A stretch of DNA of 64,000 bases from an uncultured Oscillospiraceae bacterium (GTDB taxonomy: Bacteria; Bacillota; Clostridia; Oscillospirales; Acutalibacteraceae): NCBI GenBank assembly GCA_910587835.1, contig CAJUNQ010000013.1, positions 48,179-112,178 on the forward strand, given 5' to 3'. The notes below the pieces were generated by a model, which saw nothing but the letters and a program-made list of their open reading frames with translations, searched no databases and was not told where the DNA came from. Each line of letters opens with the position of its first letter. The stretch's first letter is position 1. The translations under genes and the position numbers were made by a program. This document shows positions 53,313-63,114 of the stretch, piece after piece.

Positions 53313-53476
53313 AGAACCTGTATTCATAGGCGGAGGATGCCGGAGTGGCGAGGGATTTTGTCGCCCTGCAAGGCAAAAAATCGCAGGAATACGTGCCGTA
53401 TTTCAAGATTTTTTAACGCAGCAGGACGGCAAAAGACCCGTCCCTCCGGCGTTCAACGCCTGCGAATACAGGTTCT
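53313..53476. repeat. repeat family B, copy 2
   Basis: Ends AGAACCTGTATTCATAGGCG and CGCCTGCGAATACAGGTTCT are near-perfect inverted repeats. It is 164 bases and lies inverted relative to the copies at 43882 and 60414. It lies 53 bases past the sigE stop. Confidence 0.88.
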
Positions 53477-53657
53477 TAGGTCAGAGGCCGCGGGTTCGCT
53501 CCTGTAGGGAGAGGCAAAAGGAGATGAGCCGGTATTTTCCCCAGCGGGCGCAGACGCAGGGGCTTGGCGGCTTCCCCCCTTGCGGAGCAAGGGGGGGGGA
53601 GCGTCCCGTTTGCTGCGGGTAAAGACAGAGAAAAAAGCCGGCCTTTCGGTCAAAAGA

Positions 53658-53715
53658 AGCAGAAAGCCTCCCCTCCCAAGCCTAAGCGTCAGGCTGGAAG
53701 GGGAGGCTTTCTGCT
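53658..53715 (-). terminator. terminator of the GH78 gene
   Basis: AGCAGAAAGCCTCCCCT (53658-53674) pairs with its complement at 53699-53715. On the minus strand it is followed by TTCTTTTG. The stretch 53477-53657 before it holds no supported gene. Confidence 0.75.
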
Positions 53716-53748
53716 ATGCAGTTCCTACTCTGAACTCAAAAACAACAC

Positions 53749-56490
53749 TCAAAACTCATAGCTCCCCGGGGCCAGCGTCTCCCGCCGGCCATCCGGAAGG
53801 ACCAGCTCGGCCTCGCAGTCAAAGGGCACGGTGACAGTGTAGCGAAGGGCCTCCCCGTCATACTGCCAGCCCACCTGGTACAGCCCGGCGGCAGTGTTCA
53901 TGCGCATCTTCACCCAGCGGACCCGGGGGTCCGGCATGGGACGGATGACGGCCCGCTTGTAGCCCGGAGCCTCCTCGCAGGGGTTGAAGCCCACCAGGTT
54001 CCGGTACATCCAGTCCACAATGGAGCCGTAGGCATAGTGGTTGAGACTGTTCATCCCCGTGCCGCTGATGGAGCCGTCCGGCAAGAGAGAGTTCCAACGC
54101 TCCCACACCGTGGTGGCCCCCAGCTTGACCTCGTTGAGCCAGCTGGGGTAGTCCTTCTGCAAGAACAGCGTGTAGGCAAGCTCATTGGCCCCGCTGTCCG
54201 ACAGGGCCCGGCACAGGAAGGGCGTGCCGCAGAAGCCCGTGTCCAGGTGCCAGTTTTTGGCCGCAAGACGGGCCTTCAGCTGGTCCAGCACCTTCTCCCT
54301 CCCGCCCTCGGGGTAAATGCCAAAGAACAGGCTGAGCACGCAGGCAGTCTGGGTGCCCTCGATTTTAAAGCTGCCGTCCGGGTGGAAATACTCCTGGGCA
54401 ACCGCCCCCTTGATCTTCTCGCACAACGCCTCATACTCCGCCGCGTCCTGGTCATACCCCAGGGCTCTTGCCGCTTTGGCAGTCAGCTGTGTGGAGTAGA
54501 AATAGAAGCAGCTGGCGGTATATTGCAGGTCCGTGGCCCCAAAGGGGTTTTCCGCGTCCTTGGGGTCGGGCCTGTCCAGGGCCAGCCAGTCCCCCAGCTG
54601 GTTTCCCCGCAGCCACAGGCCCCGGCCTCCGTCCGCCTGGTCGTCCTGGCGCATCCGCTCCACCCAGTCCCGCATAACCGGATACTCGGCCCGCAGCAGG
54701 TGGATGTCGCCGTAGTTTTCATAGACAGCCCAGGGCATCATGGTAGCCACGTCGCTCCAAATGGCGCAGCCCTTGTGGTTGTTTTTCTCAAAGGAGATAT
54801 TGTCCTCCATCACCTGCCGGATAAAGGCCTCCCGCTCCTCCGCCGGCCGGGCCTCAATGGCCGCGGCCAGGTCCGGGTATTTGGCCAGGGCGGCGGCAAG
54901 GCCCTCCTGGTCCCCGGGCTGCAGGCGGATGAAATCCGCCGGGTCGATGTCAAACGCAAAGGCGCGAACTGCCGCAGCGTTGGGGGCGGGCACATACATG
55001 GGCACCGCGCCCTTGTGATACTGCTGCTCCTCCCGTACATTCTCTATAAAGTGGTGGAAAAAGGCAGGCATGTAAATATTTTTACAGGCTGTGGCGCTGA
55101 TAATGGCCGCGTCCCCGGTCCAGCCCAGACGCTCGTCCCGCTGGGGACAGTCTGTGGGCAGGTCCAGGAAGTTGTCGAACTGGCCCCACATGGCGTTCTG
55201 GAACAGCCGGTTCACCAGGGGGTTATCGGTCTCAATCCAGCCGATGGGGTCAATGTCCGAGCGGATGTGGCAGGCGGTGAAGTCTCCGGGGCGGACGTCC
55301 TCCACGCCCTCCACCTTGACAAAGCGGAAGCCGTAGAAGGTGAACCGGGGCCGCACCCGCCGGGGCCTGCCGTCGGAAACATAAATGTACTCGGCCTTGG
55401 CTGTGCGCAGATTGTCCCGATAAAAGCAGCCGTTCTGCATCACCTCGCCGTAGCTGAGCTTCACTGTCTGTCCGGCAGGGGCGTTCACCTGAAACTCCAC
55501 CCAGCCGGTCATGTTCTGGCCAAAGTCCAGCACAATTTCATCCTTGGGGGTGCGGATCACCTCCACTGGGGCAAACTCCTGCTTCTTCACGATTTTCGGG
55601 CCCCGCCGGGGGACCAGGGGCGTGGCTTCCTCCCGGAGGACCACCCCAAAGGCCTGGGCCTGGCAGCCGGGCTCTGACCAGCCGGGCGTCTGGAGGTTGG
55701 CGTCAAAATGCTCGCCGTCATAAATATTGCTGAAGGTGACAGGAGAGGGCCGGCTGACCCAGCTGCCGTCGGTGCCCACCAGGGTCTCCGTGCCGTCCTC
55801 CATTGTCACCCGCAGCTCGCAGATGGCCTGCATGGTGTCGCCGTACAAATCATGGTAGCGGCTGAAGACAATGTCCCCCTTATACCAGCCCGGCCCCAGA
55901 GCCAGGCCCAGGGTGTTCTCCCCAGAGCGCAGCAGGTCCGTCACGTCAAAGGTCTGATATTCCAGGGCAAAGCCATAGCAGTGAAAGCCCGGCAGCAGGT
56001 ATTCGTCCCCCGCCTTTTTCCCGTTGACCTCCAGCTCGTAGATGCCCAGGCCGCACACATAGGCCCGGGCGCTGGCAATGGGGCCGGAGAGGGTAAAGTC
56101 CTTGGAGAGCAGGGGCTGGCGCTCCTTGTCCGCAAAGACAGGAGCCGCCGGGTCCGCGGCAATCCACTGGGCCTGCCAGGGCTCGTCCTGCTTTGGGGTC
56201 TCAAACCAGGAGGAGGCCTGGGCGCTGCCGCCCTCGTCCCCCCACACGGTAACGGTCCAGTCATAGCGGGTGCGGGGCTTCAGCTCCACCGGGGCCTCAA
56301 AGCCCAGAGAGGAGAGGTCCTCCCGCCGGCCGGAGTCGAACACAGGCCTGCCCCCCGCCGAAACGGTGATTTGGGCGGCAGCCTGCTTCTTGTCCCCGGC
56401 CTCCTCCACGGTCCATGAGAAAACCGGGCGGGTCATTTCCAGGCCCAAAGGGGCCGTCAGGTGATTGGTGCGCAGATGAGTAAGCTTCAT
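53749..56490 (-). CDS. GH78 alpha-L-rhamnosidase
   Basis: A 913-residue intracellular rhamnosidase. N-terminal beta-sandwich domains (about 1-340; FSWTVEE opening and the GLGIYELEVNGKKAGDEYLLPG block) precede the (alpha/alpha)6 catalytic barrel. The family signature DCPQRDERLGWTGDA (about 460) carries the general acid region. A C-terminal beta-domain ends the protein. It releases terminal L-rhamnose from pectic oligosaccharides, flavonoid glycosides or similar. A long insert at about 505-570 (ADFIRLQPGDQEG..) is unusual for the family. ATG at 56490 follows AAAGGAAA. There is no signal peptide, so the substrate must be imported. Confidence 0.9.
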   Translation of the reverse strand: MKLTHLRTNHLTAPLGLEMTRPVFSWTVEEAGDKKQAAAQITVSAGGRPVFDSGRREDLSSLGFEAPVELKPRTRYDWTVTVWGDEGGSAQASSWFETPKQDEPWQAQWIAADPAAPVFADKERQPLLSKDFTLSGPIASARAYVCGLGIYELEVNGKKAGDEYLLPGFHCYGFALEYQTFDVTDLLRSGENTLGLALGPGWYKGDIVFSRYHDLYGDTMQAICELRVTMEDGTETLVGTDGSWVSRPSPVTFSNIYDGEHFDANLQTPGWSEPGCQAQAFGVVLREEATPLVPRRGPKIVKKQEFAPVEVIRTPKDEIVLDFGQNMTGWVEFQVNAPAGQTVKLSYGEVMQNGCFYRDNLRTAKAEYIYVSDGRPRRVRPRFTFYGFRFVKVEGVEDVRPGDFTACHIRSDIDPIGWIETDNPLVNRLFQNAMWGQFDNFLDLPTDCPQRDERLGWTGDAAIISATACKNIYMPAFFHHFIENVREEQQYHKGAVPMYVPAPNAAAVRAFAFDIDPADFIRLQPGDQEGLAAALAKYPDLAAAIEARPAEEREAFIRQVMEDNISFEKNNHKGCAIWSDVATMMPWAVYENYGDIHLLRAEYPVMRDWVERMRQDDQADGGRGLWLRGNQLGDWLALDRPDPKDAENPFGATDLQYTASCFYFYSTQLTAKAARALGYDQDAAEYEALCEKIKGAVAQEYFHPDGSFKIEGTQTACVLSLFFGIYPEGGREKVLDQLKARLAAKNWHLDTGFCGTPFLCRALSDSGANELAYTLFLQKDYPSWLNEVKLGATTVWERWNSLLPDGSISGTGMNSLNHYAYGSIVDWMYRNLVGFNPCEEAPGYKRAVIRPMPDPRVRWVKMRMNTAAGLYQVGWQYDGEALRYTVTVPFDCEAELVLPDGRRETLAPGSYEF

Positions 56491-56662
56491 GGTGGTTTCC
56501 TTTCTGAAAAGACTGATAGAGTGTTTATACATTATACACCAAAACTTCCCAAAAAGATAGAGTCATTTACAAAAAAGCCCCATTTCATTTGACAAAAAGC
56601 CGGGCAGCAGACAGGGACCGCCGGGTTGGGAAAATTTTTGCAAAAAAATTTGGACGACCCCC

Positions 56663-56690
56663 TTGACATTTACGGAAAATTTGGTATAAT
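56663..56690 (+). promoter_or_regulatory. sigma-A promoter of the tRNA operon
   Basis: TTGACA (56663-56668), 16 bases, TATAAT (56685-56690), about 43 bases before tRNA-Gln. Confidence 0.8.
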
Positions 56691-56732
56691 GTTCATTGTC
56701 CCCGGCAGGAAGCTATCACAAGGGGAGCATGA

Positions 56733-56806
56733 AGCGGTATTGTGTAATGGTAGCACAGCAGACTCTGACTCTGTTTGTCTGGGTTCAAATCCTGGTACCG
56801 CTGCCA
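56733..56806 (+). tRNA. tRNA-Gln (anticodon CTG)
   Basis: Acceptor AGCGGTA pairs with TACCGCT; the anticodon loop CTCTGAC gives CTG, decoding CAG; the T loop is GGTTCAAATCC; CCA is encoded. Length 74 bases. Confidence 0.92.
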
Positions 56807-56876
56807 TGACCCGGGTCTGGAGCGCTGGATTCCAGGCCCGTTCTTTTTCTGCCGTCCCCCTGCCGGACGGCCCCCT

Positions 56877-56953
<77 letters not shown>

Positions 56954-57077
56954 CCAGCGTGACGCTGGACACGGTTCGCGCACCCATGTGGATGGATGCG
57001 CGAAGTTTTTTGCCCGCCGCCCGGGCCCCAGCCTGGCCAAACAACCCAGGCAATCACATTTTGGAGGATGAAATACC

Positions 57078-57680
57078 ATGAAAGTAATGCATACCATGAA
57101 GAAAGCCCTTGCAGCTCTTTTGGCAGTGCTGCTCACGTTGACCTTTGCGGCGTGCGGCAGTGACGGCAAACCGGGCTCCGGCTCAGAGGGTGAGGAGGAA
57201 AACGCCATAGGCAGCGCCCTGGAGCTGCTCACCACCGTGTGGGACAGCTATGGAGAAGAGGAGCGCTTTGCAGCCGCCGGCGGCGATATGTCCGAGGAAA
57301 ACATGACTATGGACGGCCCCGGGAAGTTCAGCCTCAGCGATGCCGCCGCGCTGGACGCCACCCTGGGGTTCCCGGAGGCTGCTGTGGATAAAATTGACGA
57401 CGCGGCCTCTCTGGTGCACATGATGAACGCCAATACCTTTACCTGCGGCGTGTACCATGTCAAGGATGCCGCGGACCTGCCGGAGGTTTCCGCCGCCCTG
57501 AAGGACAACATCCTGCAACGGCAGTGGATGTGCGGCTTCCCGGACCGGCTGGTGATTATGCAAACCGGCGGCTATGTGGCGGCTTTCTTTGGCGAGCAGG
57601 GGATCACCGGCGCCTTCCAGGAAAAGCTGACAGCCGCGTACCCCGATGCGGAAACCCTGTGCGACGAGCCCGTGGTGTAA
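57078..57680 (+). CDS. DUF4358-like lipoprotein
   Basis: A 200-residue lipoprotein with lipobox TFAACGS (Cys24 approx.) and a domain that includes ALDATLGFPEAAVDKIDDAASLVHMMNANTFTCGVYHVKD. This resembles DUF4358 lipoproteins, which in Clostridia are often encoded beside MBOAT and DHHW genes. The function is unknown. The likely start has GGAGG about nine bases upstream, and a second ATG nine codons in is possible. It begins the three-gene cassette, 24 bases before the MBOAT gene. Confidence 0.68.
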   Translation: MKVMHTMKKALAALLAVLLTLTFAACGSDGKPGSGSEGEEENAIGSALELLTTVWDSYGEEERFAAAGGDMSEENMTMDGPGKFSLSDAAALDATLGFPEAAVDKIDDAASLVHMMNANTFTCGVYHVKDAADLPEVSAALKDNILQRQWMCGFPDRLVIMQTGGYVAAFFGEQGITGAFQEKLTAAYPDAETLCDEPVV

Positions 57681-57704
57681 CCGGCGGCAGGTAAAGGCTA
57701 AGCG

Positions 57705-59105
57705 ATGTTATTTTCCAGCATAAGCTTTCTGTTTTACTTTCTGCCTGTTGTGGCGGCCCTGTACTATGCCTCACCCAGGCGTTTGAAGAACAGCGTACTG
57801 CTTGCGGCCAGCCTCTTTTTCTATGGCTGGGGCGAGCCCAGATACCTGGCCTTTATGCTCCTCTCCATCACCCAGGGATATGTTTTCGGGCTCCTGATTG
57901 AAAAATACCGGGGAAAGGGCCGTTCCAAAGCTCTCCTGACGGCTTCGGTCCTTTTCAGCCTGCTGTTGCTGGGATACTGTAAGTACGCGGATTTCTTCAT
58001 CAGCAATTTCAATCGGGCAACCGGGCTGTCCCTTCCGCTGCTAAAAATCGCCCTGCCGGTGGGCATCAGCTTTTATACCTTTCAGGTGCTCAGCTACACG
58101 GTGGACGTATACCGAGGCATAGCGCCCGCACAGCGGAACTATGTGGACCTGACGGCTTATATCGCCATGTTCCCCCAACTGGTGGCAGGGCCCATTGTCC
58201 GGTACGCGGACATAGCCGGACAGCTGCGGAGCAGAACCCACAGCCTCAGCGGAGCGGCAAGAGGCATCCGCCGGTTTACTATCGGTTTATCGAAAAAGGT
58301 ACTGGTGGCTAACCAGCTGGGGGCTTTGGTTGCCGCCTTTAAAGAATCCGCGGAGCCCTCTGTCCTGTTCTGCTGGCTGTACGCCGCCGCTTATATGCTG
58401 CATATTTATTTCGATTTCTCCGGCTACAGCGATATGGCCATTGGCCTGGGCTATGTGTTTGGCTTTCGTTTCCCGGAAAATTTCGACTACCCCTATATCT
58501 CCCGCAGCATCACGGAATTCTGGCGAAGATGGCACATCTCGCTGGGGACTTGGTTCCGGGACTATCTCTACATCCCGCTGGGCGGCAACCGGGTGGGCAA
58601 GCCCCGCTGGCTGTTCAATATAGCGGTGGTGTGGGCGGCGACCGGGCTGTGGCACGGCGCGGCGTGGAATTTTGCCCTTTGGGGCCTGCTGTTTGCGGCC
58701 CTGCTGATGCTGGAAAAGCTGTGGCTGTCCCAGTGGCTGAACAGGCACAGGGCAGTAAGCCGCCTGTATGTGCTGTTTCTGGTCATGATCAGCTTTGTGA
58801 TCTTTGACGCGGAAAGCGTGGCAGCGGCATTCTCCCATATCTCCGCCATGTTCGGGGGCCGGGCCTTGCCGGTCTTTACGGTGGAAAGCGTCTATTATTT
58901 GAAAAGCTATCTGGTCATTTTGGTCCTGGCCTTGCTCGGCGCGACCCCTCTGCCCAAAAAGCTGGCGGCTCGGGCAGAGAAGGGCAGGTATACCCAGGCT
59001 GCCTGCCATATCGCGGAGCCGGCGGTCTGTCTGGCGTTGCTAACGGTGTGCACCGCCTATCTCATAGACGGTTCCTTTAATCCCTTCTTATATTTTAGAT
59101 TTTAG
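57705..59105 (+). CDS. MBOAT family O-acyltransferase (AlgI/DltB-like)
   Basis: A 466-residue membrane protein with about ten helices. It has the MBOAT signature: FPQLVAGPIVRYADI (about 150-165), FWRRWHISLGTWFRDYLYIPLGGNRVG (about 267-293) and the catalytic His317 in TGLWHGAAWNF. The family passes acyl groups, often acetyl, across or within the membrane to polysaccharides. The partner gene downstream encodes the DHHW protein that would place the acyl group on a cell-surface polymer. The acceptor glycan is not known. Confidence 0.9.
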   Translation: MLFSSISFLFYFLPVVAALYYASPRRLKNSVLLAASLFFYGWGEPRYLAFMLLSITQGYVFGLLIEKYRGKGRSKALLTASVLFSLLLLGYCKYADFFISNFNRATGLSLPLLKIALPVGISFYTFQVLSYTVDVYRGIAPAQRNYVDLTAYIAMFPQLVAGPIVRYADIAGQLRSRTHSLSGAARGIRRFTIGLSKKVLVANQLGALVAAFKESAEPSVLFCWLYAAAYMLHIYFDFSGYSDMAIGLGYVFGFRFPENFDYPYISRSITEFWRRWHISLGTWFRDYLYIPLGGNRVGKPRWLFNIAVVWAATGLWHGAAWNFALWGLLFAALLMLEKLWLSQWLNRHRAVSRLYVLFLVMISFVIFDAESVAAAFSHISAMFGGRALPVFTVESVYYLKSYLVILVLALLGATPLPKKLAARAEKGRYTQAACHIAEPAVCLALLTVCTAYLIDGSFNPFLYFRF

Positions 59106-59115
59106 GAGCGATGGT

Positions 59116-60216
59116 ATGCCGGAAAAACGGAAGGATATGGCCCTTGTGGCCCTCACCTGTATCTTTTTGTATGGCTTTTTGCTGTGGGCCGTTCTCAAGC
59201 CCGTGGACGCCCAGTCGGCCAGCGAGCGCCGGCCTTTGGCAGCCCCGCCGGCGGCCAGCTGGAACGCTGTATTTTCAGGGGTCTATATGACGGATTTTGA
59301 GAAATACGCGCTGGACCAGTTCCCCCTGCGGGACAAGCTGCGCACGGTCAAGGCCCTCACCGCCCTGTACGCTTTCAGGCAGAAGGACAACAACGGGGTC
59401 TACCTGCAGGACGGCTATATCTCGAAACTGGATTACCCCCTCGACCTGCGGTCTGTGGACTATGCGGCGTCGCGGTTCCGGTATGTTTACGAGCAGTATC
59501 TGGCGGGCAAAGACATGGCGGTCTACCTGTCCGTCATCCCGGACAAGAACTATTATATGGCGGCAGAGCACGGCGCCCCAGCCCTTGACTATGCCGGTCT
59601 GGCGGACGCCCTGGGGGCCCGTCTGGATTTTGCCCAGTATATCGATCTCTTTCCCTTTTTGGAGCTGTCGGACTATTACCGCACAGACAGTCATTGGCGG
59701 CAGGAAAATATCACAGACGCTGCCCAGCACCTTGCCGGGCAAATGGGGGTCACCCTGTCAGCCGGCTACACCCGCCATTTGGCCGAGGCCCCCTTTTATG
59801 GGGTGTACTATGGACAGGCGGCTCTGCCCCTGCCAGGGGAGGAGCTGTACTACCTGAGCCATGCCGCCCTGGAGGACTGCCGGGTCTATGACTATGAAAC
59901 AGGTATGAATATCCCCCTCTACGACCCGGAGCAGGCTGCGGGCCGCGACCCCTACGCTTTCTTTCTGGCAGGGCCCAAATCGCTGCTGAAGATCGAAAAC
60001 CCCCAGGCCACTACCGGGAAGGAGCTGATTCTCTTCCGGGACTCCTTCGGGAGCAGCATAGCCCCCCTGTTGGCAGAGGGCTACGCCTCCATCACCCTGG
60101 TGGATATCCGCTATATATCCCCCTCAATGCTGGGCCGGTTTATCTCCTTTACCGATCAGGACGTGCTGTTTCTTTACAGCGCTTCGGTCCTCAATAACAG
60201 TAAGACTATCAAGTGA
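59116..60216 (+). CDS. DHHW family protein (AlgJ/AlgX-like SGNH acyltransferase)
   Basis: A 366-residue membrane-anchored protein with one N-terminal helix (about 8-28) and an extracellular SGNH-like domain. The family motif appears as DSHW (Asp191-Ser-His193-Trp194). FRDSFGSSIAPLLAEGY (about 306-322) holds the likely nucleophile Ser. DHHW proteins are paired with MBOAT proteins and attach acetyl groups to exported polysaccharides. It lies 10 bases after the MBOAT gene and is closed by a terminator. Confidence 0.85.
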   Translation: MPEKRKDMALVALTCIFLYGFLLWAVLKPVDAQSASERRPLAAPPAASWNAVFSGVYMTDFEKYALDQFPLRDKLRTVKALTALYAFRQKDNNGVYLQDGYISKLDYPLDLRSVDYAASRFRYVYEQYLAGKDMAVYLSVIPDKNYYMAAEHGAPALDYAGLADALGARLDFAQYIDLFPFLELSDYYRTDSHWRQENITDAAQHLAGQMGVTLSAGYTRHLAEAPFYGVYYGQAALPLPGEELYYLSHAALEDCRVYDYETGMNIPLYDPEQAAGRDPYAFFLAGPKSLLKIENPQATTGKELILFRDSFGSSIAPLLAEGYASITLVDIRYISPSMLGRFISFTDQDVLFLYSASVLNNSKTIK

Positions 60217-60225
60217 CCGAGCAAT

Positions 60226-60266
60226 GGAAAGAGGGTGCGGCGTAAAAGATGCCGCGCCCTCTTTCC
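60226..60266 (+). terminator. terminator of the acylation cassette
   Basis: GGAAAGAGGGTGCGGC (60226-60241) pairs with GCCGCGCCCTCTTTCC (60251-60266) with one wobble; the tail is CGTTTCTC, so T-poor. Confidence 0.65.
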
Positions 60267-60413
60267 GTTTCTCATACCTGAGTAGAGCCGCCTGTCCTGC
60301 CCCAGCTGGTATTCTCCTTTTTCCAGCTTACGCAGTAGATTTTTCTGGCAAAGCTTTTTCACCATCCGCTGTAGCTGGGCGAATATATTGTGGATGAGTG
60401 CAGTGAAAAAAAT

Positions 60414-60576
60414 AGAACCTGTATTCACAGGCGTTGAACGCCGGAGGGACGGGTCTTTTGCCGTCTTGTTGCATTAAAAAATCTTGAAATGCAGCAAGTA
60501 TTCCTGCAATTTTTGCCTTGCAGGGCGACAAAATCCCTCGCCACTCCGGCATCCTCCGCCTATGAATACAGGTTCT
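60414..60576. repeat. repeat family B, copy 3
   Basis: Ends AGAACCTGTATTCACAGGCG and CGCCTATGAATACAGGTTCT. The 163-base interior is the reverse complement of the copy at 53313-53476 with few changes. Confidence 0.88.
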
Positions 60577-60726
60577 TATAGGCAGACGCCTTGTTTGCAT
60601 GGAGAAAAAAGAGCGCCAACTTGAAACAAACTATTTCAATATCAGAAAAAAGCACTCGACCCGCTTTTGGCTTTTTGTCTTCTGTAGCTCCAATTAAATT
60701 CAGCTAAATTATCTTCCATAAGCGCT

Positions 60727-62543
60727 TTAGCCGTTAGCGCGATAGAGGAAGGTCATAATCTGGCCGCGGGTGCACTGCTGGCCTGGGGAGAAGGTGGTGG
60801 GGCTGGTGCCGCTGGTGACGCCCTTCCCCACGGCCCACTCCACGGCCTGGGTGTAATACTGGCCACTCTTCACGTTGCTGAACCTGCTGGAGGCGCCGGA
60901 GACCGCGGGCTTTCCGTTGGCGTTCCACAGGAAGGTCACGGCCTGCCCCCGGGTGCAGGTGACGCCGGGGGAGAAGTGGGTGGCGTCCGTGCCGCTGGTG
61001 ACGCCCTTCTCCTTGGCCCAAAGCACGGCCTTATAACAGTAGTCCCCTGCCTTTACGTCCTGAAAAGGATTGACGGTAGAGGTGGGCTCGGGCTCGCCGT
61101 TCGCCCGCCAGAGGAAGGTGACTATCTCCGCACGGGTGCAGGGCTTGTTTGGCGAGAAGGTGGTGGCGCTGGTACCGCTGGTCACCCCCTCCTCCACGGC
61201 CCACTCCACTGTACAGCATCATAGTAGAAATCGCCCTCCTTGACGTCTGAAAACTGGGGAGCCTCTGGGGTAACAGGCGGCTCGGGCTCAGGCTCGGGCG
61301 TAAAGGAGTCCGTCAGCTCCGGCCGTTCCCAGGCGGGGTGCTGCTTCCAAACCAGCAGGCCCTGACCGGGGTGGCTGCGGACATAGTCGTTGAGCTTATT
61401 TGTCAAAATACCGTTTCTGAACTCCTCCTCGGTAAAGGTCGGGCTGCCGCCGCTGTTATAATTGGTCCCCTCCAGGAAATAGCAGGTGTCGGAACCCCGC
61501 TGATTCGAGTGGCCGGAAGGGGACGTCACCGTCACCGTGCCGGTGGACCAGCAGTTTGCCATATCGCTTAGCCCGCCGCTATAACCCCCGCGTCCGCCGC
61601 CAATGGCGCTGCACCCGGCGGGCGCGCCGGCAGAGGTCACCTGGATTGCCCCGGCGCTCCAGCAGTTGACCACGCAAGGTGTTGCCGCGTACAAATTGCA
61701 TGTGTTGCCCACGATGCCGCCGATTTCCACCGGAACCTCCCAGGTGTGGACATTGCGGTCGATGAATACGTCGGCGGTGATGCTGCCGGTGTTTCCGCAG
61801 TTAATGACATCGGCAAACGCAGTCCCGGCAATGCCCCCCACTGAGGCGCTGCAGCTGGGGACCGCACCCTGAAGCTCAATGCTGCCGCTGAAGAAGCACC
61901 GGTCTACCGTGCCCTTGTGGATACAGCCTACAATTCCGCCGATGTTATAATAGCCATAGTCGACCGCCGAGGGCTCAAAGCGGATGTTCACTTCGGAGGT
62001 GCAGTTCACAACGGTACCGGGGGCATATCCATCTGTGCGTGTCGCACAGCCCAGCTCGGCAACGATGCCGCCAATCAGAGGGAGGCTGTTGTCCTCCGTC
62101 GGGCTCAGGCTGCCGGTGATATGGCAGTTGGAGATGGCGCCAGCACAGCAGTAGGCCAGAATGGCGTGGCTGTACATGCTGCCGTCCACCGTCAGGTTCT
62201 TGACCACGCCGCCGGCGTCGATTTTGCCGAAGATGCTGTAATCGGAAAAGCCGGCTTGAATCTGGTGTCCAGCGCCGTCAAAGGTGCCGGTGTAGCCCGG
62301 CTCGTAAAAAGCACTTTTTTGATCAAAGGCGGCGATGGATTCCTTCCAAGCGTAAATACTCAGCTGAATGTCCGCCGTCAATACTGCGTCCAGACTGTAT
62401 TCGCCATTGTTGACCCTCTTGGCAAAGGCAATCAATTCCTCCGCCGTAGAAATCTGAACCGGGCCGGAAGCCCGGGCGGGCGCCCCGGCGCCGATGCTCA
62501 GGCACATGACCAGCGCCAGTGCCAGGGACAGAATTTTTTTCGT
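60727..62543 (-). pseudogene. broken gene for an SLH-anchored GLUG-type surface protein
   Basis: A signal peptide (KKILSLALALVMCLSIGAGAPARA) is followed by a beta-helix-like region with GLUG-type repeats (GGIVGCIHKGTVDRCFFSGS and similar) and three SLH repeats at the C-terminus (PQFSDVKEGDFYYDAV.., NPFQDVKAGDYCYKAV.., SRFSNVKSGQYYTQAV..). Two lesions are seen. In the first SLH repeat a tandem AGTGGAGTGG (near 61206-61216) shifts the frame; removing one five-base unit restores AVQWAVEEGVTSGT. At the expected start, seven bases after AAAGGAGG, the codon is ACG (62543-62541) instead of ATG. The gene is probably inactive, or the frame is restored in some cells. Confidence 0.75.
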
Positions 62544-62705
62544 TTTAGCGCCTCCTTTGTTTTCGGGTGCAAAAAGCGCAATCCGCCTCCGGCATAGTAC
62601 GCACTTTTGCACATTCAGGCATGACAAACTGACACAATCAAAACCAACTCGCTTGAATGATCGCACAAGGCATACGGTTTGCCGACCCCCTTCTCCTAAT
62701 TTTTT

Positions 62706-62734
62706 ATTATAGCACACCTGTTGAACAAAAGCAA
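62706..62734 (-). promoter_or_regulatory. sigma-A promoter of the broken SLH gene
   Basis: On the minus strand TTGCTT (62734-62729), 17 bases, TATAAT (62711-62706). The leader would be about 155 bases. Confidence 0.65.
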
Positions 62735-62818
62735 TGGAAAGCGAGGCGGTGGGAGTGTCCAAACACCGCGTTAAAGGCAATCAAAGAGTAAAAAAGGGAC
62801 AGCAGCCCCAGGATGCCG

Positions 62819-62976
62819 GGAGAAATAACGGCTTTTCTGTGCGCCAAAGCGGTTATAAGCGCGTCAACATCGCAATGCTTTCCGGAGCGTCATGGGCCAG
62901 CCAGCACTTGCCTGATCTGTATGATCCCTTACTGCTACAACCCTTCAAACACGCGCTGCAGGACACCGTTTTTGCA
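62819..62976 (-). pseudogene. possible IS5-like transposase remnant
   Basis: On the minus strand two fragments in different frames recall IS5-family transposases: KNGVLQRVFEGL (62976-62941) and VDALITALAHRKAVISPG (about 62869-62816). The linking sequence is too short and contains stops. This is a degenerate trace at best; the call rests on short motifs. Confidence 0.3.
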
Positions 62977-63114
62977 CCATCTGTTCAAGCAGGTATACGT
63001 TGTATGCCATTTTCCTGTATTGTTCCTTTGTGATTTTCATGCCCCGATTTTACCATTTTTTCGACTTTTTGTGAATTGTGTGAACAGACTCTAAACGGTT
63101 CTTGATGTGAGAAA

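Noticed and set aside
62544..62700. Possible cyclic-di-GMP riboswitch in the leader of the broken SLH gene (GGCAAACC block)
   Set aside because: The rest of the GEMM consensus (GGGACGCAAAGC and partner stems) is absent.
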